Below, one piece after another: positions 21,636 to 33,026 of a DNA stretch of 64,000 nucleotides. A program made the position numbers and the translations under genes. Source of the stretch: Nemania diffusa. Lineage: Eukaryota; Ascomycota; Sordariomycetes; Xylariales; Xylariaceae. Within the stretch, counting starts at the first letter, position 1. Each line of letters opens with the position of its first letter. The notes under the pieces are model-generated. The model did no database searches. It saw nothing but the letters and a program-made list of their open reading frames with translations, and had not been told where the DNA came from. Location: contig JBBPUQ010000007.1 of the NCBI GenBank assembly GCA_038501195.1, positions 434,001-498,000 of the forward strand, written 5' to 3'.

Positions 21636-24600
21636 ATGCCTAACCTCGCTTGGAATAAGCCAGAATCCAAAGCAAAGGAGGACTGGGAATACCAGAAGAC
21701 TATTTGGCACAAACCAAACGCCGCCCTCGACGAGCTCATGGACATGGTCGGGCTCGAAGTAGTCAAAAGGAAATTCATTGAATTGAACACCTTCTTCCAA
21801 ACCACAGGACGCCAGAAGCTTGACATATCGGAAAGATTTGGTGCGGTATTCGTTGGGAATCCCGGGACAGGTGAGCGCCCTCAACTAAAACCTCTCACAA
21901 ACGATGCTCATCTAACTTCTCTACCTTTGTGTGTTTCGCTAGGGAAATCTCGAGTCGCCAAAATATACGCCGATTTTTTGTACATCACACGCCGTGTATC
22001 CAATGGCACTTTGACTACAATTACGGGATCTCGCCTAGTTTCCGATGGGATTCAGAGTTGCGGATCGCTACTCGATACGTTGAAAAAAGACGGAGGCATC
22101 CTTCTAGTAGAAGAAGCCCATCAAATGATGCCCACAGCTACCGGAAATGGAGGCCTCGTTCTTGACTATCTACTGTCTGAGGTTGAGAATATGAAAGGGA
22201 GAGTCGTCTTCCTCTTTGCGGGACATGGAAAGCAAATGGAGACTTTTTGCGCCTATAATCCTACCTTTCATAGCCTCATTCCAACGACTATCAACTTCCC
22301 TAACTATCTTGACCACGAACTCCACCTCCTACTTATCCATGAAATAAAGTCACGATTCAAAGGGAATGTAGTAGTTGAGGGCGGCTACGATGGTCATCTA
22401 ATGAGGGTTGTGGCACGGCGCATCGGTCGGGGTCGTGGCAGGCACAGCTTTGGCAACGCGAGAGACGTCCAAACAACAGTTTCTGCAATCCACCGCCGGC
22501 AGGCTGATCGTCTCTTTCGTTCCATGAAGGCGGGAACGCATCGCAAGAGCGATGATCTCGTCTTATCCCAAGAAGATCTCCTAGGGCCTCCACCATCCGT
22601 CGCATTCAACAGCGGCGCATGGGATAAGCTCAAGGCAATGACCGGGTTAAACCTTGTCAAGAACAGCATTGAGGCTATCATACACCGGCTGCAGCTAAAC
22701 TATGAAAGAGAGCTTGCGGAGAAGCCTCTTTTGGAGTGCTCGCTGAATAAATTGCTACTCGGCAACCCGGGCACTGGCAAGACCACTGTTGCGAAGTTGT
22801 ATGGCCAGATTCTCGCTGACATCGGACTACTTAGCAATGGTGAGGTCGTCATTAAAACACCATCGGAGCTGATTGGGGAGGCTCTTGGCCAATCTGAGAG
22901 GAATACGAAGGCAATCCTAGATTCTACTAAGGGCAAGGTGTTGATAATTGATGAAGCTTACATGCTAGGTGGTGGGGATAAATCACCATCGACCCCCGAT
23001 TCTTATAGGACTGGCGTAATCGATACCATCGTTAGCGAAGTCCAAAGCACCGCCGTAGAGGATCGCTGCGTTCTTCTTGTCGGCTACCGAGACCGGATGG
23101 AGTCTATGTTAAATGAGGCCAATCCAGCACTCGCGAGACGCTTCCCACTTGCATCCGCGTTTTCCTTCGAAGACTATTCGCAGGACGAGCTGGAACATAT
23201 CCTTGAGACCAAACTTAATACTCAAGGACTTAGCGCTAGCAAGGAAACCATCACTACTGCGCTCGAAGTTCTGGCCCGTACCCGTAACCGCCCGGGCTTT
23301 GGTAACGCCGGAGAGGTTGACATCCTATTGGACCAGGCAAAGTTGCGACAGCATACGCGACTACTACTAAGTAGTAATACAGGTACAGGGATGGACCTAC
23401 TGTTGCCAAGCGACATCGACCCGGATTTTGAGAGGAATTCTCGTTCTTTACTCGATGTCAGAACTCTTTTCAACGATTTCGTTGGAAACGAGGCCCTCAT
23501 ACAACAGTTGGAGAGCTACCAGCTCGTCGCAAGGAATATGAAGACCCTGTCAAGACGCATACTAGATGGGGCGGTCAGGGCACAGCTAACGGATCCGAGG
23601 GAAATGATCCCCTTTACTTTCATATTTTCTGGCCCTCCAGGTAAGAAACTGTAGCAATTATGCGCAACGAAGCCTGTGCCCGCTGACCTAGCTTTTCAGG
23701 CACTGGCAAAACCACGACAGCTAAAAGGATGGGCGAGCTTTTCTATGACATGGGCTTCCTTGCGGTCAAAGATGTCATCGAATGCTCGGCAACGGATTTG
23801 ATTGGGGAATATATCGGCCACACAGGCCCCAAGACTAAACGCCTCTTCGACACTGCCCTTGGTCGGGTGTTGTTTATTGACGAGGCCTACAAGCTAGCCG
23901 AAGGGCCGTACGCCAAGGAGGCAATGATTGAAATGATAAACAACCTCACCAAGGAGAGTTATCGGAATAAGCTTGTTGTCATCCTCGCCGGATACGAGCA
24001 AGACATCAACGAGCTAATGTCTATCAACCAGGGGCTTAATAGTCGCTTTCCAGTCGTGATTAGGTTTAGCCATTTTTCCACGGCACAGTGCATTGACTTA
24101 CTATTCAAGTGTCTTCGGAACTTTGGACTTGACACCGGTTCGTTGGAAGGATCAGGACGTATCAGATTAGGCCTAGTAAAGTCTTTCAAGATGCTGTCTA
24201 TGTTTCCTTCCTGGGGTAATGCCCGGGATATCCAGACATTAGCTAATATGATATTTCGGAGGCTGCTGAAGGAAACAGGGACCGACCTCTCTCTGACTGT
24301 TACGGAAAGTCTGATTAGCCAAGAGATGAATTCCATGATAGATGACAGACGAATGCGAGCGGCAACGGTCCCCGACGCGGAGGCAACGGTCCCCGACGCG
24401 GAGGACGGCAAGACACGCTCTAACACTCTCTTGCAGAACGTCTTCAGAAAAACAAGGATAGCCCCTCCAGTCACAAAAAAAGCCAAGGTCGATACGGATA
24501 CAAGTGAGGCCATGGGCCCAGGCGCAGGACAGTCGCGTCGCATTGTAGCTCGAGTAGCTGGCAAGATTTTGATGGCACCCGCTCGCTCGGAGATGGGCCA

Positions 24601-24844
24601 GCGCGCAGAGAATCGACCGCGTATAGCGGAGGCAAAACATGAGGAGCAGCGGGCCGCGTTAGAGGAGAAGGAGAAGGAGGAGAAGGAAAAGGATGAGACG
24701 GCAGAAAAGAAGATCCAAGAACTGCTCAAAGGTAAGTGCCCATCGGGATATGAGTGGATAAGAGAAAAATCGGGGTATCGTTGTGCTGGTGGTTGGCATA
24801 AGGCCACTTTCGAGCAGATCCGGGCAGAACAGATTCCCGACTGA
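21636..24844 (+). CDS. Triple AAA+ ATPase, CbxX/CfxQ (SpoVK-like) family
   Basis: Three exons (21636-21870, 21943-23640, 23700-24844) give about 1025 aa from the ATG at 21636; the real start may lie upstream. Three AAA modules of the CbxX/CfxQ type follow each other. Module 1 has Walker A GNPGTGKS and a Walker B with LLVEEAH in place of DEA; module 2 has GNPGTGKTT and VLIIDEAYML; module 3 has GPPGTGKTT and VLFIDEAYKL. Asn/Arg-containing sensor stretches (SFGNARD, GFGNAGE, SWGNARD) end each module. Introns interrupt the P-loops of modules 1 and 3. The tail holds a 7-residue duplication, a Lys/Glu-rich coiled coil (about 24650-24730) and a small Cys-containing end (CPSGYEWIREKSGYRC). Bacterial relatives remodel Rubisco or act in sporulation. 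The role of the fungal proteins is unknown; ATP-driven protein remodelling is an inference. Confidence 0.85.
24362..24403 (+). repeat. Perfect 21-bp tandem duplication inside the AAA gene
   Basis: Two identical 21-nt units encode ATVPDAE twice, shifted by one residue of context, in the linker after AAA module 3. The duplication keeps the frame. Confidence 0.9.
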
Positions 24845-25655
24845 ACCAGCCTCTGTAAATGACTATCTAGAGTACATTTATAATAGTTTTGAGGGACTTC
24901 CCGGTAATTTGAAATATCATTCGTGAAATTGAAGGTATCAAATACTACCACTACAACACCATCAGTCAATTCCAACTATCACAAAGTCGACTGTTTAATT
25001 CTCGTTTCTCCTTTAGGGACCTGATTGTTGCAATTGATCTCGGGGATCCCGTACCATACCTGGCGTGTTTAAGAGGACCTAGATAGATTTCGGTACTTGG
25101 CTTATGTAAGTCATAGGGCACGTATAACACTTACGTAAGATGTTGCTTTGAGTTTAACTAAAAATAGGCGGGTCAAATACCCCAGGAAATCCTAGGTATA
25201 TAGTGTGCATTACAGTGGATATCGCAATAAGAACACTGTCTTTAACGATCCCGTTGCCCCACTACAGCAAGGTTTGAATGGATCCACTATCGCCCAAGCT
25301 CCCCAGTTGTCCGGCTCTTGAATTTTATAGGTGAATACCGTAAGTAAACAAACCCTTGCCAAAACGCGTCTATACACGACCATATCTTCCACAACACCTC
25401 AATTTCTACCTCGCATTGCCAACGCACCTTCTCCCGTACATGTTGCATAGAAATGAGCACATTGCTTCGCTGCAATTGCCGGTGATATATATCAATTCAT
25501 ATGCTGGCATTATCTAACACTCCAAACCGTGGCTTGCATAGTAACCACATCACTCTGTCCTCATCATCACCAACACCATCGCCAACGCCAACGCCACCAC
25601 CGGCGTACGTACACACAATAGCCACCCACCATTACTGCACCCTCCCGCAGTGAGG
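24845..25655. other. Intergenic region
   Basis: This lies between two plus-strand genes. It holds no gene I can support. A C/A-rich simple stretch at about 25560-25610 (CCAACGCCAACGCC) lies in the probable 5' leader of the spindle pole gene. Confidence 0.5.
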
Positions 25656-28600
25656 ATGGATACACCAAGAACAAACCTGGGTGATGCCACCTACCTCGGT
25701 CGCCAACCCCCCGACTTCGATATGACCCAAGAACCATCCTTCCATTCACCCTCCAAGGACAACAACCTCTTACACCAATTACGCAATGGACAAGGCGCTA
25801 GTCTCAGAACCCCTCGAGGAAGCCGCGCACCACTAGGCGAGAAGCGCAATATCCCAGCTAGCATTGGGGGTGCCGAGTTTACACCTATGCTCAAGTCCGC
25901 CACACGGAATAGAGCCCGGCGACGTGGCAAGGAGAACACGAACGGCTCTGCTACACCTGCGCTTGGAAAGATAGACGAGGACATGGATATGACAAACGTA
26001 CCCGTCGAATCCTCTCTCTTCGGCCCCTCCCGAAACATGTCATATGCCGACGCCAGTGCACTACCTGAGGTCGCCGCCAGCAGTACCACATCTACCCCCC
26101 TGGTTCTGCCCACGCGGAGCGGGGGCAACAAGGGCTTATTGCAGGACGGTAACCAGCTATCGCTTCGCGAGCAAGAGAATGTTATCGATAAGATCGAGAA
26201 GGAAAACTTCGGCCTGAAACTCAAGATCCATTTCCTGGAAGAGGCTTTGAGAAAGTCTGGCCCAGGCTTTAGTGAGGCTACTGTTAAAGAGAATACCGAC
26301 CTCAAAGTCGACAAGGTCACCATGCAGAGAGAGCTATCCAAGTACAAGAAGCATTTAGCCTCTGCCGAAAAGGACCTAGAAACATACCAGCAGCAAATAC
26401 TAGAAGAGAGAGAGAGAGCCAAGCAGAAGTATTCTAACCAAAACCAAAGAGCGGAGAATGATGTTCTGCAACGTCGCCTCCAGGACCAAGACGGCGAGAT
26501 AGAGGATCTCAGGCGACAGCTAGAACAGTCAGAGTCACAAAACGATGATATAGATACGCTGAAAAGGGAACTTGCTGAATACAAGGAGAACTTAGAGTCT
26601 GCCGAAAGAGATCTAGAAAAATATGAGCAGGAGATCCTGGATGCTCAGCAACAGAGAGCCAACCAAAACCAAGCTGATCAAAGCCAGCAGCTGGAGAATG
26701 ATTCTCTGCGTCGTCGTCTTGAGGAACAAACTGCCGAATCTGAAGGCCTTAGACGCCAGCTGCATCGTGCACAGAATGACGACAAGGCTACTATGCAGAA
26801 TGAGCTCTCCAAGTACGAAAAACAACTGGCATCCACCGAAAAGGAACTAGGAACATACAAGCAGCAAATCTTAAAAACAGAAGAGAGAGCCAAGCAAGAC
26901 TACGCCAACCAAAAGGCTGAAAACGATACTCTACGCCGTCGTCTTGAAGAACAGATTTCCGAGTTTGAAGGCCTTAGACGACAGCTGCACCGTGCACAAA
27001 ATGACGACAAGGCTACAATGCAGAATGAACTCTCCAAGTACGAAAAGCAACTCGCGTCTGCCGAAAAGGAACTCGGAATATACAAGCAGCAAATCTTGGA
27101 AACCGAAGAGAGAGCCAAGGAAGATTATGCCGATCAAAAGGCTGAAATTGACACTCTACGCCGTCGTCTAGAGGAACAAAATACCGAAATTCGAAGATAC
27201 ACAAATCAAAAGGCAGAAAACGACAATCTACACCGGCGCCTAAAGGATCAAGATGCCGAGATTCACAGATACGCAGATCAAAATACAGAAAACGACACTT
27301 TGCGCCGCCGACTTCAGGCCCAAGACATGGAGATTCAGAGGTATGCCGACCAGAAAACAGAGAATGACACTCTTCGCCGTCGTCTGAAGGACCGGGAAGC
27401 CGAGATTGAGAACCTTCACCAGCTCCAACAGTCACAAGACAACGAGAGGGAAACAAAGCTACGGACTGCCCTCACCAGCGAGACCGAACGTCATAGGAGT
27501 GAAGAGGCCGCATTGAGTCGCCAGATTGCTGACCTTCAGCGTGATATTGAGTCTCGGCAATCCACATTGGGCAGTCTCCGCGATGAAATCTTAACACTCC
27601 AAGAGAGTCTTCGTCAGAGCAAAGCCGATTGCCAAGCACAGGCAGAAAAAGTTGAAGCTCTAGAAGACGAGGTTGAAGTCCTCCAAGCTACTCTTGATGA
27701 CGAATCAGAAGAGGCAAATGAGCGACTGAGACAGGCCGACGAGCTTTGCCAGGATCTCGAGCGCCAATTAGAGCTTTCTAAACAAGAGAAAGCACAGCAA
27801 ACCGATCGCCTTGCACAGCTCGAGGATGCTCATACCGTTGCTGAACAGTTAAGGCACGAGCTCGAAGAAACCAAGCAAGAACTTCAGGATGCCGAGGAAG
27901 AATGCGACAATCTCCAGCATCAATTAGAGCTCTCTCAACGCGAAAATCTACAGCAAAACGGCCGCCTAGGCCAGCTTATAGATGCTGATAGTGTTGCCGA
28001 CAAGCTAAGGCAGCAACTCAATGCCGCCGATAGCGCTGCCGAAAAATTGAGAGAGCAGCTTAAAGAAACGAAGCAGGACCTTCGTAATGCCAAGCAACGA
28101 TGCGAGGATCTCGAACGCGAAGTGGAGCTCTCTAAGCGCGAGAAAGCACGGCAGACTGATCAAATAGGTCAGCGCGAAAATGCCGAGCAGCAGCTAAGAG
28201 AAGCTAAGCAAGATCTCCTCGACGCGGAACAAGAATGCAGAGATCTTAAGCGTCAATTACAACTCACCAAAGACGAAAACGCGCAGCAGATCGGCCTCTT
28301 GGGCCAGCTCGAAACTGCTGATAGCGTAGCCGAAAGGCTGAGGCAACAGCTTGAAAATGCTGACAGAGTTGCCGAGAAACTAAGGCAACAATTAGAAGAG
28401 ACTAAGGAAGACCTCCAAGATGCCGAACAGGAATGTGAAGAGCTCAAGCAAATGGTAACTGGCGCCACCCAACAAGAATCAAAAGCGGTAACGCAAGCCA
28501 ATCAAGCATCAGACGACTTAGGCCGGCAACTTCTAAGAGCGCAGAAAGAATCGAAGAAAGCCAAGCTCGTGTGCGAAGAGCTACGTTCTCAACTCGATGC

Positions 28601-29367
28601 GTCCAAGCGGGAGCTGGAATACGTGAACCCCTTATGTAAAGAACTGCGCCAAAAGCTCGACCGAGCGCGGAGCGAACGTGCTGCCTACCAAGCATCAGCC
28701 GTGAAACTAGAAGTAGACTGCGAACGGCTGAAGAAAGGGGCGCAAGATGCCCTAGCATGGATCCAAGCCAAGAACGCAGAGCAGCCAACCTTGCTCATAC
28801 CCGGCCCCATCAAGAAGGCCCCGACAACAACCTTCCGATACGGCAACATCGTCAGGGACGTAGTGGACCAAAAAGACCACGAGGCGGTCATCCGCGCTGC
28901 CAACTCGGCGCAGCGGCGACACGAAAAGGAGCTCCGCGGCATGGCAATGCAGATGGAGTGGATGCAGGCGCGCTGGGAGCGGGAATCGAAGCTGCGGAAC
29001 GATAGTGCCTTCGCCAAGAAATTCCTCCAGCTGCGGCTCGACATCGCAGATGCTTGGTACGTTGTCTCCCTTTCGTCCCCCGTTTTTTTTCTTTCACATT
29101 ACTAACAGCCATCACAGCAACAAGGCAGATCTCCGGATGCTCAACCGCATCCATAAAGACCTCGGCCTCAAGTCGACAGCCGAGCTCGTGGCCCAGAGGC
29201 AGAAGCCCCGCAAGCCCGTCAACAACCTCAAGGTCTTCGTCGCCGTCATCCGGGCCGTGGCGCGCATGCGCATCGAGGCGCGCAAATGGGGGGAGCACGA
29301 AAAGACGCGGCTGCGCCTCGTCAAGGCGTGGGAGGAGCAGAAGCAGAACGAGGTCGTCTGCACATGA
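25656..29367 (+). CDS. Pericentrin-like spindle pole body protein (Pcp1/SnaD type), CM1 and PACT-like domains
   Basis: Two exons (25656-29056, 29118-29367) give 1216 aa; the intron is GTACGT..CAG. The ATG at 25656 follows a GTG codon in frame and is the first ATG. Residues 1-160 are disordered and basic, with TP/SP sites suited to mitotic kinases. At about 167-230 lies a centrosomin motif 1 (CM1) region (LSLREQENVIDKIEKENFGL), which binds gamma-tubulin complexes in relatives. A coiled coil of some 850 residues follows with repeated heptads. The end (about 1075-1190) has HEKELRGMAMQMEWMQARW and ADACNKADLRML, matching the PACT-like tail that anchors Pcp1/pericentrin to the spindle pole. The exon joint restores the Cys-Asn-Lys of that tail. 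The protein should organise gamma-tubulin at the spindle pole body. Whether it is the SnaD or PcpA orthologue cannot be settled here. Confidence 0.88.
26706..27155 (+). repeat. 225-bp tandem duplication within the coiled coil
   Basis: Two adjacent 225-nt units (26706-26930, 26931-27155) encode nearly identical 75-residue blocks, both containing RAQNDDKATMQNELSKYEKQ. The unit keeps the frame but is not a multiple of 7 residues, so each copy shifts the heptad register. Confidence 0.9.
27180..27395 (+). repeat. Three degenerate 72-bp units in the coiled coil
   Basis: Three 24-residue units begin at 27180, 27252 and 27324. Each has the pattern xxEIxRYxxQxxENDxLxRRLxxx. They sit directly after the 225-bp duplication. 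Confidence 0.8.
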
Positions 29368-31104
29368 GACTACTATCAGGAGTTACGAATCGGGAAATGG
29401 ACGGATAGGGGCATGGATAGGGCCGCCGGCGTTATTGTGGGAGTTCATTGTTTACACGGGACTGATAAGGAGTCTTAGGAGGCTAGCATTGCATACACCC
29501 CGTCCCGTAAAAGGACTGTATTAGGTTTCGCCGTGGTAGCGTTGTTTGCGCGCTAGACGAGGCGCTGAGAATGGAATATTATTCTTGATTATGCTTATTT
29601 TGATTGCGTCTCTATCTGCTCGGGTGTGATGTTCGGTGTAAACTGCTTGGGTTATGGAACTGTGTTGCCTCGTACAAGCTGGAGCTATAAATAGCAATGC
29701 TAGCCTTGACGTCTTTGTGAAACTAACTCAAATAACTTACTTAAGCAACCAATCCTAAACATAATATAAAACTCACGATCACCCATTGAGCGCCAGAAAC
29801 GTATTCCACATCTACGCATACTTCCCTAATTTCACATTTTCTACAAAAACGTACTTGGCGTATTATATGCACCTCACGCACACCTATTCCTAAATTAAAT
29901 ATACCACTCTCTATATCCTCCAAAAATAGGTAGCAGGCCATCATCTCGTCTCACCAGTTCCCCGGGAACCATTGACCCCCACGTCCCGGCGCCATCGTGA
30001 GAATCCCTAGCCTCGGACCAAGCCAGCCCTACAGCGGGCTAGATTGTTCTATATGTACTCAATCGCAAACCCCAAGGTGGGTAAGATAGGTAGGTACCTA
30101 CGCATAGACAGCCTTCCTCGCGAGCTTATGCGGAATAGGCTAACGAGCTGACTAGCATGGGAAGATGGATGAATGGTGCGATGGATAGGTCCCTACATAG
30201 AACCTATACTCGTCCAGGCTAATAACGCCTCTATGTAACTTAAGCAGCACCGGTGGCGAGCGACCCTTAAAGAGGCGTCGTTAGCTCGGACAAGTACACT
30301 GACTTATATAGGAACTTTGGTACTACGTGCGCGCATCCACCGACGCCGCGCGGCAAGGACTCGCCAGCGCCACAGAAGCAATAGCGCCAGGGGAAAAGGG
30401 GGGGGATATCAGGTATCCAGTTAGGTAGTCTCTTGATCTCTTATTCTGGCTCAGTTTAGTTCGCATTGTCCCTTAAAAGACTCCCCCCTTTCTTAACTGC
30501 CAAGCCACAGCTTTAGGTACAAGCCAAGATTGCACCTCGAGCCTACTAGAGTCAAAGCAACTCCGCCCAGAAGACAGAAATTAGTAACAAAGTTATGATT
30601 ATACGCATCGTCTACTACCTCACCCTATCATACCGTACACTCGACCATTAAAATAGATTCTAGATAGGTAATTAAGAGTGACAGGCGTGCGGACAGGAAT
30701 CATTTATTCGTTAGCACTACCAGAAGTATCTAGCCGCGAGGGCTTGCAGAGGTATATTATGTATAGAGGTATTTCGCGCCCAAAGCAAGATAGCCAACCG
30801 CCCTTGTCGTTCCGTTCGTACGGTACTTAACCTAAAAAAAAGGCGAGAATACCTTCTTCCTTTCGTCGTTATCTCGTCAAGATTGGCTGGCTAGGGGGAC
30901 TCTCGTGCCATTTTGTATTCAAAATCTCCTATTTTTGATACTACCAGTGTTTGTGGATGGACCATCCCGCGAATCTCGGAAGGTTGTCTCTGAACCAACT
31001 CCTCCCCTAGCCGCTGGAAACACAAGCGAAATCAAGTGCAAGCCGCCGTGAAAATAAATGTAGTATCAAGTCAGCATGAAGCGACCGGGTTGTCCCGGGC
31101 TATT
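29368..31104. other. Convergent intergenic region
   Basis: This 1.7-kb region between the 3' ends of the spindle pole and metacaspase genes shows no supported gene. It contains TAGGTAGGTACCTA near 30089 and a G-run near 30400. Short open frames here lack codon bias and splice partners. Confidence 0.5.
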
Positions 31105-33026
31105 TTACATGACGAACAACAGATTGGTGTCTATTGGAAGAGGTCAACATGTTACGAGTCTTGTGCACCTGGGGGTCCGGGTCCTTACTAAGTGGGTGAC
31201 TACAAGATAGTTGAGGCTTCTGAGTATACCGGGTAGCCAGTTCGTCACGAATGCTGTTGAGGAGCTGTACATAGCTCTGCTGCGGTTTTTTCTTGAGCGC
31301 TGTGATAAAAGCCCACGACATGGCACCCGTGGCCTGAGATGCAATAGTAGCATCCGCCCTAGAAGTCGTTAGCGTCGTCTATAGACGAGAAAATAACAGC
31401 GCGGGACAAGGAGAAGGGGAGAGCGTGGCAACGAAAAATCGTAGAGCCAACGTAACGCGTCGCCCTAGATACAAAATCGCGGCCTGCGAGGCTGCGACCT
31501 TATATCTAAGGCGTAAAAAAAACAATAATATCTACATGTTCTCATATCCCGAATAAAATCCATTTCCTTCCTTTGATTCCTCGTAAGGTAAATCCCATGC
31601 AGGTAAACCGTATATAGGAGGTTGAGATAACCAGGGTATAGTAGTATCTGATGATAATGAAGAATGGGGGAGCGCAGAAAATGGGTATACGAACGAGGTT
31701 TGGTCATCTTTACTGCCAGAGAGCATGATAACGTCAGCGGCCGACGTCTTAGTGGCCATGGCTCGGTTGTGGGCGTCTTCACCGCCGGTGGCCTTCTTAA
31801 AGAAGCCCATGATGTTGTTGGCCACTCCGCCAAGATCACCCTGACTATAAGAAGATATAACACCAAGCAGACCTTGACCAGCCTCCTTGGCCAGATTGGG
31901 CTCCTTGAGAATACCTTGGGTAGAGTATATGTAAGGCAGATCCAAGGCGGTGCCAGAGTGACACGAGTCGAAAATAGCCGTTAGCCGTACGCCAGCTTGC
32001 AACGGGCGGACCATAATTCTATGCATCTCGTCATCGGTAATATGGCCGACTTGACGAAAATCTACGGGGTAAATGACTTCATCATAGCCATCCTCTTCAT
32101 CACCATCCAGGTCCTTTGTCTGTCCGCCGTGACCTAGAAACGCGTTAGTCACTAGTATGGTCGCTGGGTTACACATTCAAGCGCACCTGAATAGTGGAAA
32201 AAAAGCGAGTCGTTGGGCCTCGCATCCTTGACTAGCCAATGCATTGCTCGGAGGAGATTCTGCTTCGTAGGTTGGCTCATGGGGTTCTGTTGGTCGTCGG
32301 TCAAGATGACCATGTCTTCTCGCTTATAACCGAAGTGTTCGGCGAGATAACTCGACATGTTCCGTACGTCATTGATACAGCCACGAAGCTGACCTCGCTG
32401 GCCAAAGTAGTTTATACCGACAAGCAGCGCTTTTCTCCGACCACTACAGTTGCTGTATCTAAAAGCATAGTTTGTGGGAGCGCCCTGTCCAAAGTGTTGA
32501 GGGCCGGCTGGCGGCGGAGGAGGCGCATTATAGTTGCCATGACTGTATGAGTTTGAACTTGCTGTTGGCATCGCTTAACAAGGTGCTTGTTAGTCCATGA
32601 CTTTATTGTCTTTTTATTGCGACACGGGAGTGCTCTTTCTCTTACGTGGTCGATATTGGTTCGGGGCATTGTTGTAGCCGCCATGTTGCTGGGGTGTCCC
32701 CTGCTACAGCCGTTAATAAGAGCCCATGTGACGAGAGCGAAAGAACACGGGACGCACCTGGTTATAGTATGGCTGTTGAGGCGGTTGCTGTGGTTGACTA
32801 TAGGCGTACTGCTGAGGAGGCTGTGACTGTTGAGGGTAGCCGCCGTATCCTTGAGGTGGCCTGATAGGACATTATGTTAGTGATGCTATTTTATTAGGAT
32901 CGAGACGCGCATGGTCGCGGAACAATCGTACTGCTGGTAGTAGTTCCCGGGATGTTGCTGCTGCGGCGGCGGTTGCTGTTGCTGCTGAGGCGGAGCGTAT
33001 CCTCCAGGATAGCTGTAGTAGGACAT
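31105..33026 (-). CDS. casA: Metacaspase (type I, family C14B)
   Basis: Seven exons on the minus strand (32932-33026, 32758-32860, 32646-32703, 32187-32573, 31695-32133, 31189-31358, 31105-31130) give 425 aa, the normal type I metacaspase length. Residues 1-110 are a Gln/Pro/Gly/Tyr-rich prodomain. The caspase fold starts at [14 protein letters not shown]. The catalytic pair is His216 in HYSGHGGQT, restored by the exon 4/5 joint, and Cys272 in DSCHSG. The substrate-pocket stretch [13 protein letters not shown] is restored by joining across a 336-nt intron. The last joint gives LNTNLLFVM, the conserved family ending. Metacaspases are Ca2+-dependent Arg/Lys-specific cysteine proteases of the cytosol, tied to stress responses, protein quality control and cell death. 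Intron 5 uses a GTTCGT donor and stays open in frame for over 150 nt. Confidence 0.95.
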
